From Dehalococcoidia bacterium (GTDB lineage: Bacteria; Chloroflexota; Dehalococcoidia; Lucifugimonadales; UBA1123), in NCBI GenBank assembly GCA_009838465.1, contig VXRN01000023.1, forward strand, positions 248,001-312,000: a stretch of 64,000 bases of DNA, given 5' to 3'. The notes under the pieces were generated by a model that saw only the letters and a program-made list of their open reading frames with translations, was not told where the DNA came from and ran no database searches. Positions 50,602 through 57,002 of the stretch are shown one piece after another. The position numbers were made by a program, and so were the translations under genes. Each line of letters opens with the position of its first letter. The stretch's first letter is position 1.

Positions 50602-51447
50602 ATGACCTACGAATTCATCGAATATGACGCATCCGACGGCATCGGGCGGGTTTACCTTGCCCGACCCGAGAAACTCAACGCCCTCAGCCGCGAACTCCAG
50701 GCCGAGCTCGTGGACTGTATGCAAATGTTGGACGACGATCCCGATATCCGCGTTATGACACTCATGGGTAGAGGACGTGCCTTCTGCGCCGGGTACGACA
50801 TCACGCCTCCCGCTACCCCCGAAGCCGAAGTCTCCGCTCAGGCGGCGCGGGACAACATCCGCGTGGACATCCACCGCATGAAGCAAACCCCCAATACCAT
50901 GTCCCAGATACTCAACCTCTCCAAGCCCGTCATCGTCGGCATTCACGGATACTGCATCGCCGGAGGCACAGACCTCGCCATGCACTGTGATATATCCATC
51001 GCGGCTGACGACGCCCAGATAGGCTTCCCGCCAGTGCGCTCGATGGGCGCGCCGCCCACCCACATGTGGACATACATGGTCGGCCCGCAGTGGGCCAAGT
51101 GGTTCCTTCTCACCGGCGAATCCGTATCCGGCAGGCGCGCAGAGGAGATCGGATTTGTATGGAAGTCCGTCCCGCGCGACGAGCTTGAGGACACCGTTGA
51201 GGACCTCGCCCGAACCATGGCCAGGATCCCCTGGGAACTGCTTGCCGCCAACAAGAGCATCGTCAACAAGGCTATGGAACTTATGGGACGTGATACCCTC
51301 CAGCGCCTCGCCGCCGAAACCGACGCAATCGCTCACCAGGCTCCGATAGTCAAGGAATTCTCCCGCCGCTCCAGAGCCGAGGGCCTCAAGGCCGCCCTGG
51401 AATGGCGAGACGGCCCCTTCCGAGACTACCGCGGCAGCCGCAGCTAA
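50602..51447 (+). CDS. Enoyl-CoA hydratase/isomerase family protein
   Basis: A second crotonase-fold protein, 281 residues; the ATG at 50602 has AAAGGG 8 bases upstream. Features are RVYLARPEKLNALSRELQAE (14-33), the oxyanion region GRGRAFCAGYDITPP (about 61-75), GIHGYCIAGGTDLAMHCDIS (about 112-131), and VRSMGAPPTHMWTYMVGPQW. The Gly-rich segments are intact. It is larger than many crotonases because of a helical C-terminus. Neighbouring genes do not fix the substrate. It lies upstream of the exporter leader but should not share its promoter. Confidence 0.87.
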   Translation: MTYEFIEYDASDGIGRVYLARPEKLNALSRELQAELVDCMQMLDDDPDIRVMTLMGRGRAFCAGYDITPPATPEAEVSAQAARDNIRVDIHRMKQTPNTMSQILNLSKPVIVGIHGYCIAGGTDLAMHCDISIAADDAQIGFPPVRSMGAPPTHMWTYMVGPQWAKWFLLTGESVSGRRAEEIGFVWKSVPRDELEDTVEDLARTMARIPWELLAANKSIVNKAMELMGRDTLQRLAAETDAIAHQAPIVKEFSRRSRAEGLKAALEWRDGPFRDYRGSRS

Positions 51448-51456
51448 AATCCTCCC

Positions 51457-51486
51457 TTGACTTTCGATTAGACTAATCGCTAGCAT
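51457..51486 (+). promoter_or_regulatory. Promoter with operator palindrome for the ABC-2 exporter leader
   Basis: TTGACT at 51457-51462 and TAGCAT at 51481-51486 are separated by 18 bases. Within the spacer lies the perfect dyad CGATTAG-A-CTAATCG (51465-51479), which should bind a dimeric repressor at the promoter. Confidence 0.6.
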
Positions 51487-51503
51487 CAATCTATCAGGAG
51501 TTG

Positions 51504-51605
51504 ATGGTCGAAATGCTGAACATATCCCCAATCGCCACGATGATCGTGAGAACCCGCGGGCTGCGGGTTGGCCGCGTTCGTGGGGGAAGTGCGCATTCGA
51601 CTTGA
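51504..51605 (+). CDS. 33-residue leader peptide of an attenuator-like region
   Basis: ATG at 51504, with CAGGAG 3 bases upstream (a second ATG three codons later is better spaced). The peptide begins MVEMLNISPIATMIVRTRGL and continues RVGRVRGGSAHST; it is rich in Arg, Val and Gly. The DNA includes an AACCCGC/GCGGGTT hairpin (51551-51569). Codons 26-29 (51580-51589, GTGGGGGAAG) can pair with 51628-51637 (CTTCGCCCAC, 9 of 10), which would block the terminator at 51632. This resembles ribosome-mediated attenuation. Confidence 0.5.
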   Translation: MVEMLNISPIATMIVRTRGLRVGRVRGGSAHST

Positions 51606-51631
51606 GCTAAACTCTTTAAGGTCGTTCCTTC

Positions 51632-51667
51632 GCCCACTATCGCGGTAATCGAGATAGTGGGCTTTTT
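51632..51667 (+). terminator. Terminator in the ABC-2 exporter leader
   Basis: GCCCACTATC pairs with GATAGTGGGC over an 11-base loop, followed by TTTTT. It lies 27 bases after the leader-peptide stop and 49 bases before the ATPase start, so most transcripts would end here unless an antiterminator forms. Confidence 0.9.
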
Positions 51668-51715
51668 CTATTTGTCTGAAAATCCGCCGTTAGAGCGGAA
51701 ACCAGGAGAAAGATT

Positions 51716-52558
51716 ATGAACAGCGCAATGCCGCTCAGAGTCGAATCCCTTGCGAAGAACTTTCCCAGCGGCCCCGACTGGCGTCAAGTCGTTCCGGTAC
51801 TCAGAAACCGGCCTCGAAAGATAAAAGTCAGGCCCATTGACGACGTTTCCTTCGAGATTCAGCGCGGAGAGATATACGGAATCATCGGCGCCAACGGCTC
51901 CGGCAAGTCAACGCTCGTCCGCGTACTGAGCACCTTGCTGCTGCCCGATTCGGGCCTCGCAGAGGTATTCGGATACGATGTCGTCAGAGAACCCGCGAAG
52001 GTCAGGCCCGCGATAAACCGCGTCTCCGCCGACCCTTCCTTCTTCAGAAGCATGAGCGCGATTGAAAACCTGATGTTCTTTGGTCGCGTCTATGGCCTGA
52101 AGACATCGGGCATAAAGTCACGCGCCTACGACATTCTCGACCGCCTCATGCTCACCGAGCAACAGGCCCGCGAGCCTATGCAGAACCTGTCTCGCGGCCA
52201 GCAGCAGAAGGTAGCCGTCGCCCGAGCGTTTCTGACTTCGCCCGTCCTGATGCTTCTCGACGAACCGACCACCGGCCTCGATCCACGCAGCCGCCGCGAA
52301 GTCCAGGCATTCATTCAGACCGTGCGCCGTGACCACGACGCCACGATTCTGCTGACTACACACGATATGCAGGAGGCCGACCTGCTCTGCGACCGCATAG
52401 CAGTCTTCTCCGCAGGCCGCATCATAGCAGAGGGTACGCCCAACCAGCTGCGCGCCATGGTCGCGGGTGACAGGCCCTTGGAGGAAGTTGACATGGAAGA
52501 AGTCTATCTCGAACTGACCGGCAGAAGTATAGAGGAGGACGAGGAGACAGATGATTAG
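51716..52558 (+). CDS. ABC-2 type exporter, ATP-binding protein
   Basis: The 280-residue ATPase has Walker A GIIGANGSGKSTLVR (about 55-69), the signature LSRGQQQKVAVARAF (about 158-172), and Walker B LMLLDEPTTGLDPRSRREV (about 178-196). The final helical tail is acidic. It resembles drug or polysaccharide exporter ATPases. AGGAG lies 9 bases upstream of the ATG. It overlaps the permease start by 8 bases. Its transcription is probably gated by the upstream attenuator. Confidence 0.92.
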   Translation: MNSAMPLRVESLAKNFPSGPDWRQVVPVLRNRPRKIKVRPIDDVSFEIQRGEIYGIIGANGSGKSTLVRVLSTLLLPDSGLAEVFGYDVVREPAKVRPAINRVSADPSFFRSMSAIENLMFFGRVYGLKTSGIKSRAYDILDRLMLTEQQAREPMQNLSRGQQQKVAVARAFLTSPVLMLLDEPTTGLDPRSRREVQAFIQTVRRDHDATILLTTHDMQEADLLCDRIAVFSAGRIIAEGTPNQLRAMVAGDRPLEEVDMEEVYLELTGRSIEEDEETDD

Positions 52559-53402
52559 CGCAGACTTTCATACCGCGCTCGGAAGGCCCCGGCCAATCGG
52601 ACTCGCCTGGGCGTTCTTCGAGCGCCAGATAAATCTCTGGAAGCGATACTGGTGCTGGGAACTCGTCTGGCTCGTCTATGGAGTCGTGAACACCCTCGCC
52701 ATCACCTTCATTGCCGAACAGGTCGGCCAGGACAGCATCGTCGGCAGGAATGAGATCAACAGGCTCGTTATGTTCCTGCTGATTGGGACACTGGTCTGGG
52801 CCTACCTATCCGCCGTCCTCGACGATGTCAGCCTGGTCGTCGGATGGGAACGCTGGGAGGGGACCATAGAACATACCCTCATGGCCCCTGTGCCGCGCGT
52901 CATACACCTGCTCGGAATGTCCGTGTTCGGAGTCGCCCACGCCGTACTCAGAACTGTTCTCATTTTCGCCCTGGCCGCGCCCTTCTTCGACATAAACGTC
53001 GCGAACGCCGACTGGCTCGCCGCGTTCGCGGTCATAGCCGTCGGAAGCGTCAGCGTAATCGGACTCGCGATACTCGCGGGAATACTGCCGCTGCTATACC
53101 CAGAGCGCGGCCCACAGATGTCCTTCATGGTGCAGGCCGTCGTTCTGCTCGTGTCCGGCGTCTATTACAGCGTGGACGTGCTGCCTGGCTGGTTGCAGGC
53201 CGTTTCCTACCTGTCTCCGGCGACTTATATGCTCGACGGCATACGCGGCGCGATGCTGGACGGGCAAGGCATTGGAGAGATGACAAGAATCCTGGTAATG
53301 CTGCTCGTCTTCGGCGTGCTCCTGGTGCCTCTCAGCGTAGCCGCCTTCGCTCTCGCCGAGAAGTGGGCCAAGATTACAGGGCGCCTCAAGAGACACGGCT
53401 GA
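52551..53402 (+). CDS. ABC-2 type exporter, permease
   Basis: A 283-residue membrane protein with six helices, typical of ABC-2 permeases. The N-terminal cytosolic stretch RPIGLAWAFFERQINLWKRYW is followed by helices at about 35-55, 65-82, 112-135, 145-170, 190-215 and 245-270. The GVYYSVDVLPGWLQAVSYL loop is typical (about 202-220). It overlaps the ATPase gene and completes an exporter of about 2 + 2 subunits. Substrate unknown; a drug, lipid or polysaccharide are all possible. Confidence 0.9.
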   Translation: MISADFHTALGRPRPIGLAWAFFERQINLWKRYWCWELVWLVYGVVNTLAITFIAEQVGQDSIVGRNEINRLVMFLLIGTLVWAYLSAVLDDVSLVVGWERWEGTIEHTLMAPVPRVIHLLGMSVFGVAHAVLRTVLIFALAAPFFDINVANADWLAAFAVIAVGSVSVIGLAILAGILPLLYPERGPQMSFMVQAVVLLVSGVYYSVDVLPGWLQAVSYLSPATYMLDGIRGAMLDGQGIGEMTRILVMLLVFGVLLVPLSVAAFALAEKWAKITGRLKRHG

Positions 53403-53458
53403 CCATAGTTCAGGTACTACTATAAGAGTCCCTTCCTCCATGGGTGAAACATCGGCAT

Positions 53459-54226
53459 CTACAGAGCGGCCTTGACGTTCTCCAGGAAGTCTTCAGCTCC
53501 GATGCGGAGTAGTCCCCAGGCGGAAACTGTCACGAAGTTGGCGCCCTGGTTGATGAATTCGGCGACTCCCTCGGTGTCGGCGGGATTGTTGCCGCCGACA
53601 CCGGCGAACTTCCCGCCGGCCCGAATCCGTGGGATGACCTCGCTCATCACTCTGCGGACTTCTGTCACCTCAGGATTTCCCAGGCTCTGGCCCAGATCGG
53701 AGGCCGCTACGTGGAGAACGTCAGCGCCGGACACCTGGAGAATGTCGTCAAGGTTACGGACCGCTTCTACGTCTTCGACCATGGGGATAACCAGCACTTG
53801 GGAGTTGACCCAGGCCGTCGCCTCGTCCCTGGATACGCCGATGCCGTAGTCCTGGGCCCGTCCGCCGCCCATGCCACGGTAGCCCTCGGGATAATAACGA
53901 GCTGCCCGGGCTATGGCCGCGGCCTGCTCCCCTGTATTGACGTGTGGCACGATTATCCCCTGGAGGCCGCGGTCGAGGAACCGGAGTACGGTGTGCTCGG
54001 AATGGTCGGGAATGCGTGCGATAGGAGTGATATCGAAGGACTCTGCGGCGCGTACCATGTGTTCGACCTGGTCCAGGCTGGCTGGTCCGTGTTCGCAATC
54101 TATCATCACGAAGTCGTAACCCAGAGCACCGAAGATTTCCACCATGTCGGGAGCGTAGCGGGTGATGATGGCTCCGAAGACGACTCTGCCTTCGTTGAGT
54201 TTAGCCTTGGTCGTGTTAGTGCGCAT
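53459..54226 (-). CDS. HpcH/HpaI aldolase family protein
   Basis: A class II pyruvate aldolase-like protein of 255 residues. MIDCEHGPASLDQVEHMVRA (about 37-56) carries the conserved Asp-x-Glu-His. VLRFLDRGLQGIIVPHVNTG (about 74-93) is typical. VIPMVEDVEAVRNLDDIL (about 134-151) holds the metal-binding Glu, and VAASDLGQSLG (about 161-171) the paired Asp. Members cleave 4-hydroxy-2-oxo acids such as 2-keto-3-deoxy sugar acids, which fits the sugar-acid genes of this window. The true substrate is not fixed. Confidence 0.88.
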   Translation of the reverse strand: MRTNTTKAKLNEGRVVFGAIITRYAPDMVEIFGALGYDFVMIDCEHGPASLDQVEHMVRAAESFDITPIARIPDHSEHTVLRFLDRGLQGIIVPHVNTGEQAAAIARAARYYPEGYRGMGGGRAQDYGIGVSRDEATAWVNSQVLVIPMVEDVEAVRNLDDILQVSGADVLHVAASDLGQSLGNPEVTEVRRVMSEVIPRIRAGGKFAGVGGNNPADTEGVAEFINQGANFVTVSAWGLLRIGAEDFLENVKAAL

Positions 54227-54418
54227 GAAAAGTCCCCCTTGATGTGTGTTACCTACTCTACGCCGACAGTCTGCCTATTTGTGCGCTAGTGTAGTATCCC
54301 CTTCTGGCCGAATTGTCCCACTCTGCAAAGTACACGAATCCAAATAGCTATTCACTAAGTTACAAGGGTTTCTTGGTCTTTTTCTTAGACGATAAATAGG
54401 CGTTCGGACAACCTGTAC

Positions 54419-54449
54419 TTGACACGTTAGCTTTGGCGTTTGATACAAT
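54419..54449 (+). promoter_or_regulatory. Promoter reading into the tRNA-like hairpin
   Basis: TTGACA at 54419-54424 and TACAAT at 54444-54449 with 19 bases between (or GATACA with 17). A transcript would start near the inverted repeat at 54455. There is no recognisable coding gene directly downstream on this strand. Confidence 0.45.
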
Positions 54450-54454
54450 AAGAG

Positions 54455-54519
54455 TAGCCCTCCAATGATGGCTGCTCTGTCCCACAACTGAGCTACTCTT
54501 TATATCCATTGGAGGGCTA
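54455..54519 (-). other. Inverted repeat with a tRNA D-arm-like sequence
   Basis: TAGCCCTCCAATG (54455-54467) and CATTGGAGGGCTA (54507-54519) form a perfect 13-bp stem. Read on the minus strand, the loop contains TAGCTCAGTTGTGGGACAGA, close to the D-arm region of bacterial tRNAs, with an AAGAGTA/TACTCTT alternative stem. It is either a truncated tRNA-derived sequence or a small structured RNA. Confidence 0.4.
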
Positions 54520-54534
54520 TATTTAATTGTATAA

Positions 54535-54549
54535 TATGATAGTATCATA
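54535..54549. promoter_or_regulatory. Perfect 15-bp palindrome near a -10-like sequence
   Basis: TATGATA-G-TATCATA forms a perfect dyad, immediately after TATAAT at 54530-54535. It has the layout of a promoter-operator pair. Confidence 0.35.
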
Positions 54550-54634
54550 AAACAAGGCTAGGCAAATCAGAGGCAAGGCTAGGAATTTGGTTGGTGTCCG
54601 ATAGGGTGTAACCCTAGTGAAGGGCGGCTACGGG

Positions 54635-54706
54635 CTACGACTCACCGCCCCGTTTCACTCCTTTTAATGGATCAAGGTTTTGGCTCTTGTCGAGTGCCTC
54701 TCTCAC
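54635..54706 (-). CDS. Possible 23-residue peptide downstream of the transposase
   Basis: A GTG start at 54706 with AAGGAGG 7 bases upstream opens a 23-codon frame, MREALDKSQNLDPLKGVKRG followed by GES and a stop. It lies 67 bases past the transposase stop on the same strand. A GC-rich hairpin follows its end. The site is strong but a peptide this short cannot be confirmed. Confidence 0.3.
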   Translation of the reverse strand: MREALDKSQNLDPLKGVKRGGES

Positions 54707-54773
54707 GAGCGTACCTCCTTTCTGCCTTGCCTTTATGTATTTTATTACATCCTTCTGTATTGTTCGCAAGGGG

Positions 54774-55655
54774 CTATTTGTAATTCTCTGTTAGTTCCTC
54801 GTAGCTGATGTAGTTGCCATCCCTAAGCAGTTCCCGTAGAGCGAGTAGGAATTTGTCCCTGTGTCGGTTGTTGTACTTCCAAGCTAGTTCCTCAATGTAC
54901 AGGTCAAGGTACTTGGGGCTAACATGGTGGTATGCTCCCATAATGGAGCGTTTCAATAAAGCCCATACGCCTTCAATAGTGTTGGTATGCACTTCCCCTC
55001 GCGCCCATTCGTATTGACTATGGTTAACAGCCTCATGCCTGGGCAGTCCACGATAGCCGTGATGCTGGTCGGTAAAGATAGCCTTAACATTAGGGTCAAT
55101 ATGCGATAGCACGAACCTATGGAGTGTTCGCCTGTCCCTCTTACGAACTACCTGTACTATCACATCGCCGCGTCGCTCCACTATACCCACTACTAGGGTC
55201 TTGTTCTCGAAGGGGTTTTCGTAGCGTCCTCTGTTTCTCCCACCTACCCATGTTTCATCAACCTCGACGATCCCATTCAACTTAGGTGGTGGGAGTTGGG
55301 ACATGGCAAAGCGTATGCGATGGTTCAAGTACCAAGCAGTCTTCGGGGCGACATCAAGCATACGCTGTACCTGTAATGCTGACATACCCTTCTTACTTTC
55401 GCACATCAGGTAGGTAGCCAGTACCCACTTCCTCAAAGGTAAGTTGCTCCTATGTAGGGCTGTTCCCGCAGTAACTGAGAAGTAGTACCAACAGTCCATA
55501 CACTCGTAAATCTTGCGTACAGTATGGCGGGACAGGTTAAGGCTACCGCATCTGGTACAGGCTATCCCGTTATACCACTTAATCCGCTCGAACAGTCTCC
55601 GGCATTTCTTTTCGGTGTTGTAGTTGTCCAATATGTCCATTAGTGTTGTCGCCAT
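54774..55655 (-). CDS. IS1595-family (ISXO2-like) transposase
   Basis: A DDE transposase of 293 residues. The ATG at 55655 has GGAG 9 bases upstream; an ATG two codons earlier is too close to the site. The N-terminal zinc ribbon has CTRCGSLNLSRH (about 34-45) and CMDCWYYF (about 54-61). The catalytic region includes GIVEVDETWVGGRNRGR (about 131-147), IFTDQHHGYRGLP (about 191-203) and HTNTIEGVWALLKRSI (about 219-234), with the Asp, Asp and terminal Glu of the family. It appears intact. Terminal repeats of the element were not identified. This family is known to leave 8-bp target duplications. Confidence 0.88.
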   Translation of the reverse strand: MATTLMDILDNYNTEKKCRRLFERIKWYNGIACTRCGSLNLSRHTVRKIYECMDCWYYFSVTAGTALHRSNLPLRKWVLATYLMCESKKGMSALQVQRMLDVAPKTAWYLNHRIRFAMSQLPPPKLNGIVEVDETWVGGRNRGRYENPFENKTLVVGIVERRGDVIVQVVRKRDRRTLHRFVLSHIDPNVKAIFTDQHHGYRGLPRHEAVNHSQYEWARGEVHTNTIEGVWALLKRSIMGAYHHVSPKYLDLYIEELAWKYNNRHRDKFLLALRELLRDGNYISYEELTENYK

Positions 55656-55765
55656 AAGCATATCTCCATGCTTATATTATAGCAACAAACTGTCTGCCTC
55701 AGCTGCGAATAGTGCATATGTTTTCATGTAATGGCACGCATGAAAACTTTGTGGTAGGGTAAAAG

Positions 55766-55861
55766 TGCCACAACAGCCATAGCGAGGCGTGTGTCTCGAT
55801 TGGAACCAAAGGCTTGTGGGGCATCATGCCCCCTTGAGGTTCCAATATGGCTGTTGTGGCA
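55766..55861 (+). other. Cruciform-forming structured element upstream of a small membrane protein
   Basis: A perfect 16-bp outer stem TGCCACAACAGCCATA / TATGGCTGTTGTGGCA encloses a CGAG...CTCG hairpin and a second stem ATTGGAACC/GGTTCCAAT capped by GGGGCA-TCA-TGCCCC. This is a three-way junction of 96 bases. It ends 31 bases before the ATG at 55893, so it may act in its 5' leader or as a mobile-element end. Confidence 0.55.
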
Positions 55862-55892
55862 AACACCCGTATCAAGCTGAGAGGGGGCAACC

Positions 55893-56120
55893 ATGAGACG
55901 GATGACTTGGGTACTTACAATATGGACAGGCTTATTGGGAGCATTTATTCTATTCGGCTGGTGTGTTACAACTATACCTAGTCCATATCCGCCTGACTAT
56001 GATCCAATTATTGTGGCTGCGATTATATGGTTCTTGGGCTTTATCATGCTATCCCTAATATGGATAATGAACAGACTAAACGACATATACAAAGAAATAC
56101 AGGGCAACAAGGAAGATTAG
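55893..56120 (+). CDS. Small two-helix membrane protein, unknown
   Basis: A 75-residue protein; the ATG has GAGAGGGGG upstream. Two helices are visible, TWVLTIWTGLLGAFILFGWC (about 5-24) and PIIVAAIIWFLGFIMLSLIW (about 38-57), then a charged helix NRLNDIYKEIQGNKED. No family was recognised. It is flanked by structured elements and near the transposase, so it may be an accessory-element gene. AT-rich codon use differs from the core genes. Confidence 0.6.
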   Translation: MRRMTWVLTIWTGLLGAFILFGWCVTTIPSPYPPDYDPIIVAAIIWFLGFIMLSLIWIMNRLNDIYKEIQGNKED

Positions 56121-56162
56121 GGGTGATTGCAAAACGATAGTTCTAATGCTATAATGTAACCA

Positions 56163-56232
56163 GGACGGTGGAGATGCCGAGAAGCTAACTCGGACGGACA
56201 AGGGTCAAAAGCCAGCCGTGCTCCTGCCGTCC
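56163..56232 (+). other. tRNA-like structure (plus strand)
   Basis: GGACGGT pairs with GCCGTCC like an acceptor stem, followed by CCA-like bases. Inside is a perfect stem-loop CCGAG-AAGCTAA-CTCGG resembling an anticodon arm but lacking U33, and ACGG/CCGT. It does not meet tRNA rules; a decayed or unusual tRNA-like RNA is possible. Confidence 0.35.
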
Positions 56233-56238
56233 CCATAA

Positions 56239-56308
56239 GGGCAGTAGCGGAGTCGAACCGCATCTCTCGTCTTGCTAGGCCGAGCGGCTTCCATCGCCCA
56301 TACTGCCC
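56239..56308 (-). other. tRNA-like structure with canonical T arm (minus strand)
   Basis: On the minus strand: GGGCAGT pairs with ACTGCCC, and the T arm GCGG-TTCGACT-CCGC is canonical. The central CTCG...CGAG arm has an oversize loop around CCTAGCAAG, so no standard anticodon can be assigned. It lies 6 bases from the plus-strand structure, pointing the other way. Confidence 0.45.
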
Positions 56309-56314
56309 AAACAC

Positions 56315-56359
56315 AAAGACCCCGTCGAACCAACTATCACTCGGTCGAACGGGGTCTTT
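56315..56359. terminator. Bidirectional terminator after the tRNA-like pair
   Basis: AAAGACCCCGT pairs with ACGGGGTCTTT with partial pairing further in. A-rich and T-rich flanks on both sides allow termination in both directions. Confidence 0.8.
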
Positions 56360-57002
56360 AATATAAACAGCCTAGCAATATGGAGACACTCCGTCAAGTT
56401 GTTAAGTGGAATTTTGGTAGGGTACGATATAGGGGTGGTAGGGGCGACAAGGCGGACGAGGCTAACGCAAGAAATGTTACTAAACTAAGTGACATCGGGA
56501 TACATACGCTGTAGAGATAGTGCCAAATTTAGTGATTTTGGATACAAGCGGACATTACCCCAGAGTGTCGGGGTTCGCGCACAAATAGGCCCCTTGATTG
56601 CATGCATATGGGACTGAGCCGGGCGTCCAGCTATGGTCGGCGAAGACGAGTTTCCGTCACGAGCCATCTAAAAAAGTATTCTGGATGGTCAGCTTGCCGG
56701 AGTCAACAGCATGTTCGGCGTCAGCCCGGTTGATTGCGTGGGTGAATTGTGTGCCCGCAGTCGCGTCAGAGCCGCTCACTTGTGAACGATACTTTCAGAT
56801 CGGGGACTGCTGACAGCTACCACATGAAAAGGAAGCGCTGCCGTGGGGAACCACGTATCTTGCCCCGCTCGCCCGTCCTATATATGATGTCTCCGAAGCC
56901 AGCCATTGACCCGCATTGTCTTACTATCGGACACGTTTGAGGAAAATCCATGAATTTTCCGGGAAGCCATTTCCAGCGGCAGACAGGCTTGGAGGTAGTG
57001 GA
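56360..57002. other. Non-coding region upstream of the DUF1800 gene
   Basis: No convincing gene was found in this 643-base stretch. A minus-strand frame at about 56560-56805 stays open except for one internal TGA and might be a decayed gene fragment. GAAAAT-CCATGA-ATTTTC forms a hairpin at 56941-56958. The DUF1800 promoter should lie here but could not be placed. Confidence 0.4.

Larger units (their letters stand above)
54227..54773. other. Accessory intergenic region before the transposase end
   Basis: AT-richer than its surroundings. It holds a promoter-like pair at 54419-54449, an inverted repeat at 54455-54519, a perfect 15-bp dyad at 54535-54549 and a 23-codon frame at 54635-54706 on the minus strand. 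The segment 54250-54415 shows nothing clear. It may be part of a mobile element. Confidence 0.5.

Noticed and set aside
56315-56359. Resemblance of the terminator arms (ACGGGGTCTTT) to the MITE ends (ACAGGGTCTTT)
   Set aside because: The arms point the wrong way for a MITE copy, the spacing is short, and no target duplication is seen.
56560-56813. Possible decayed gene on the minus strand before DUF1800
   Set aside because: One internal stop and no recognised family; kept only as a note in the intergenic entry.
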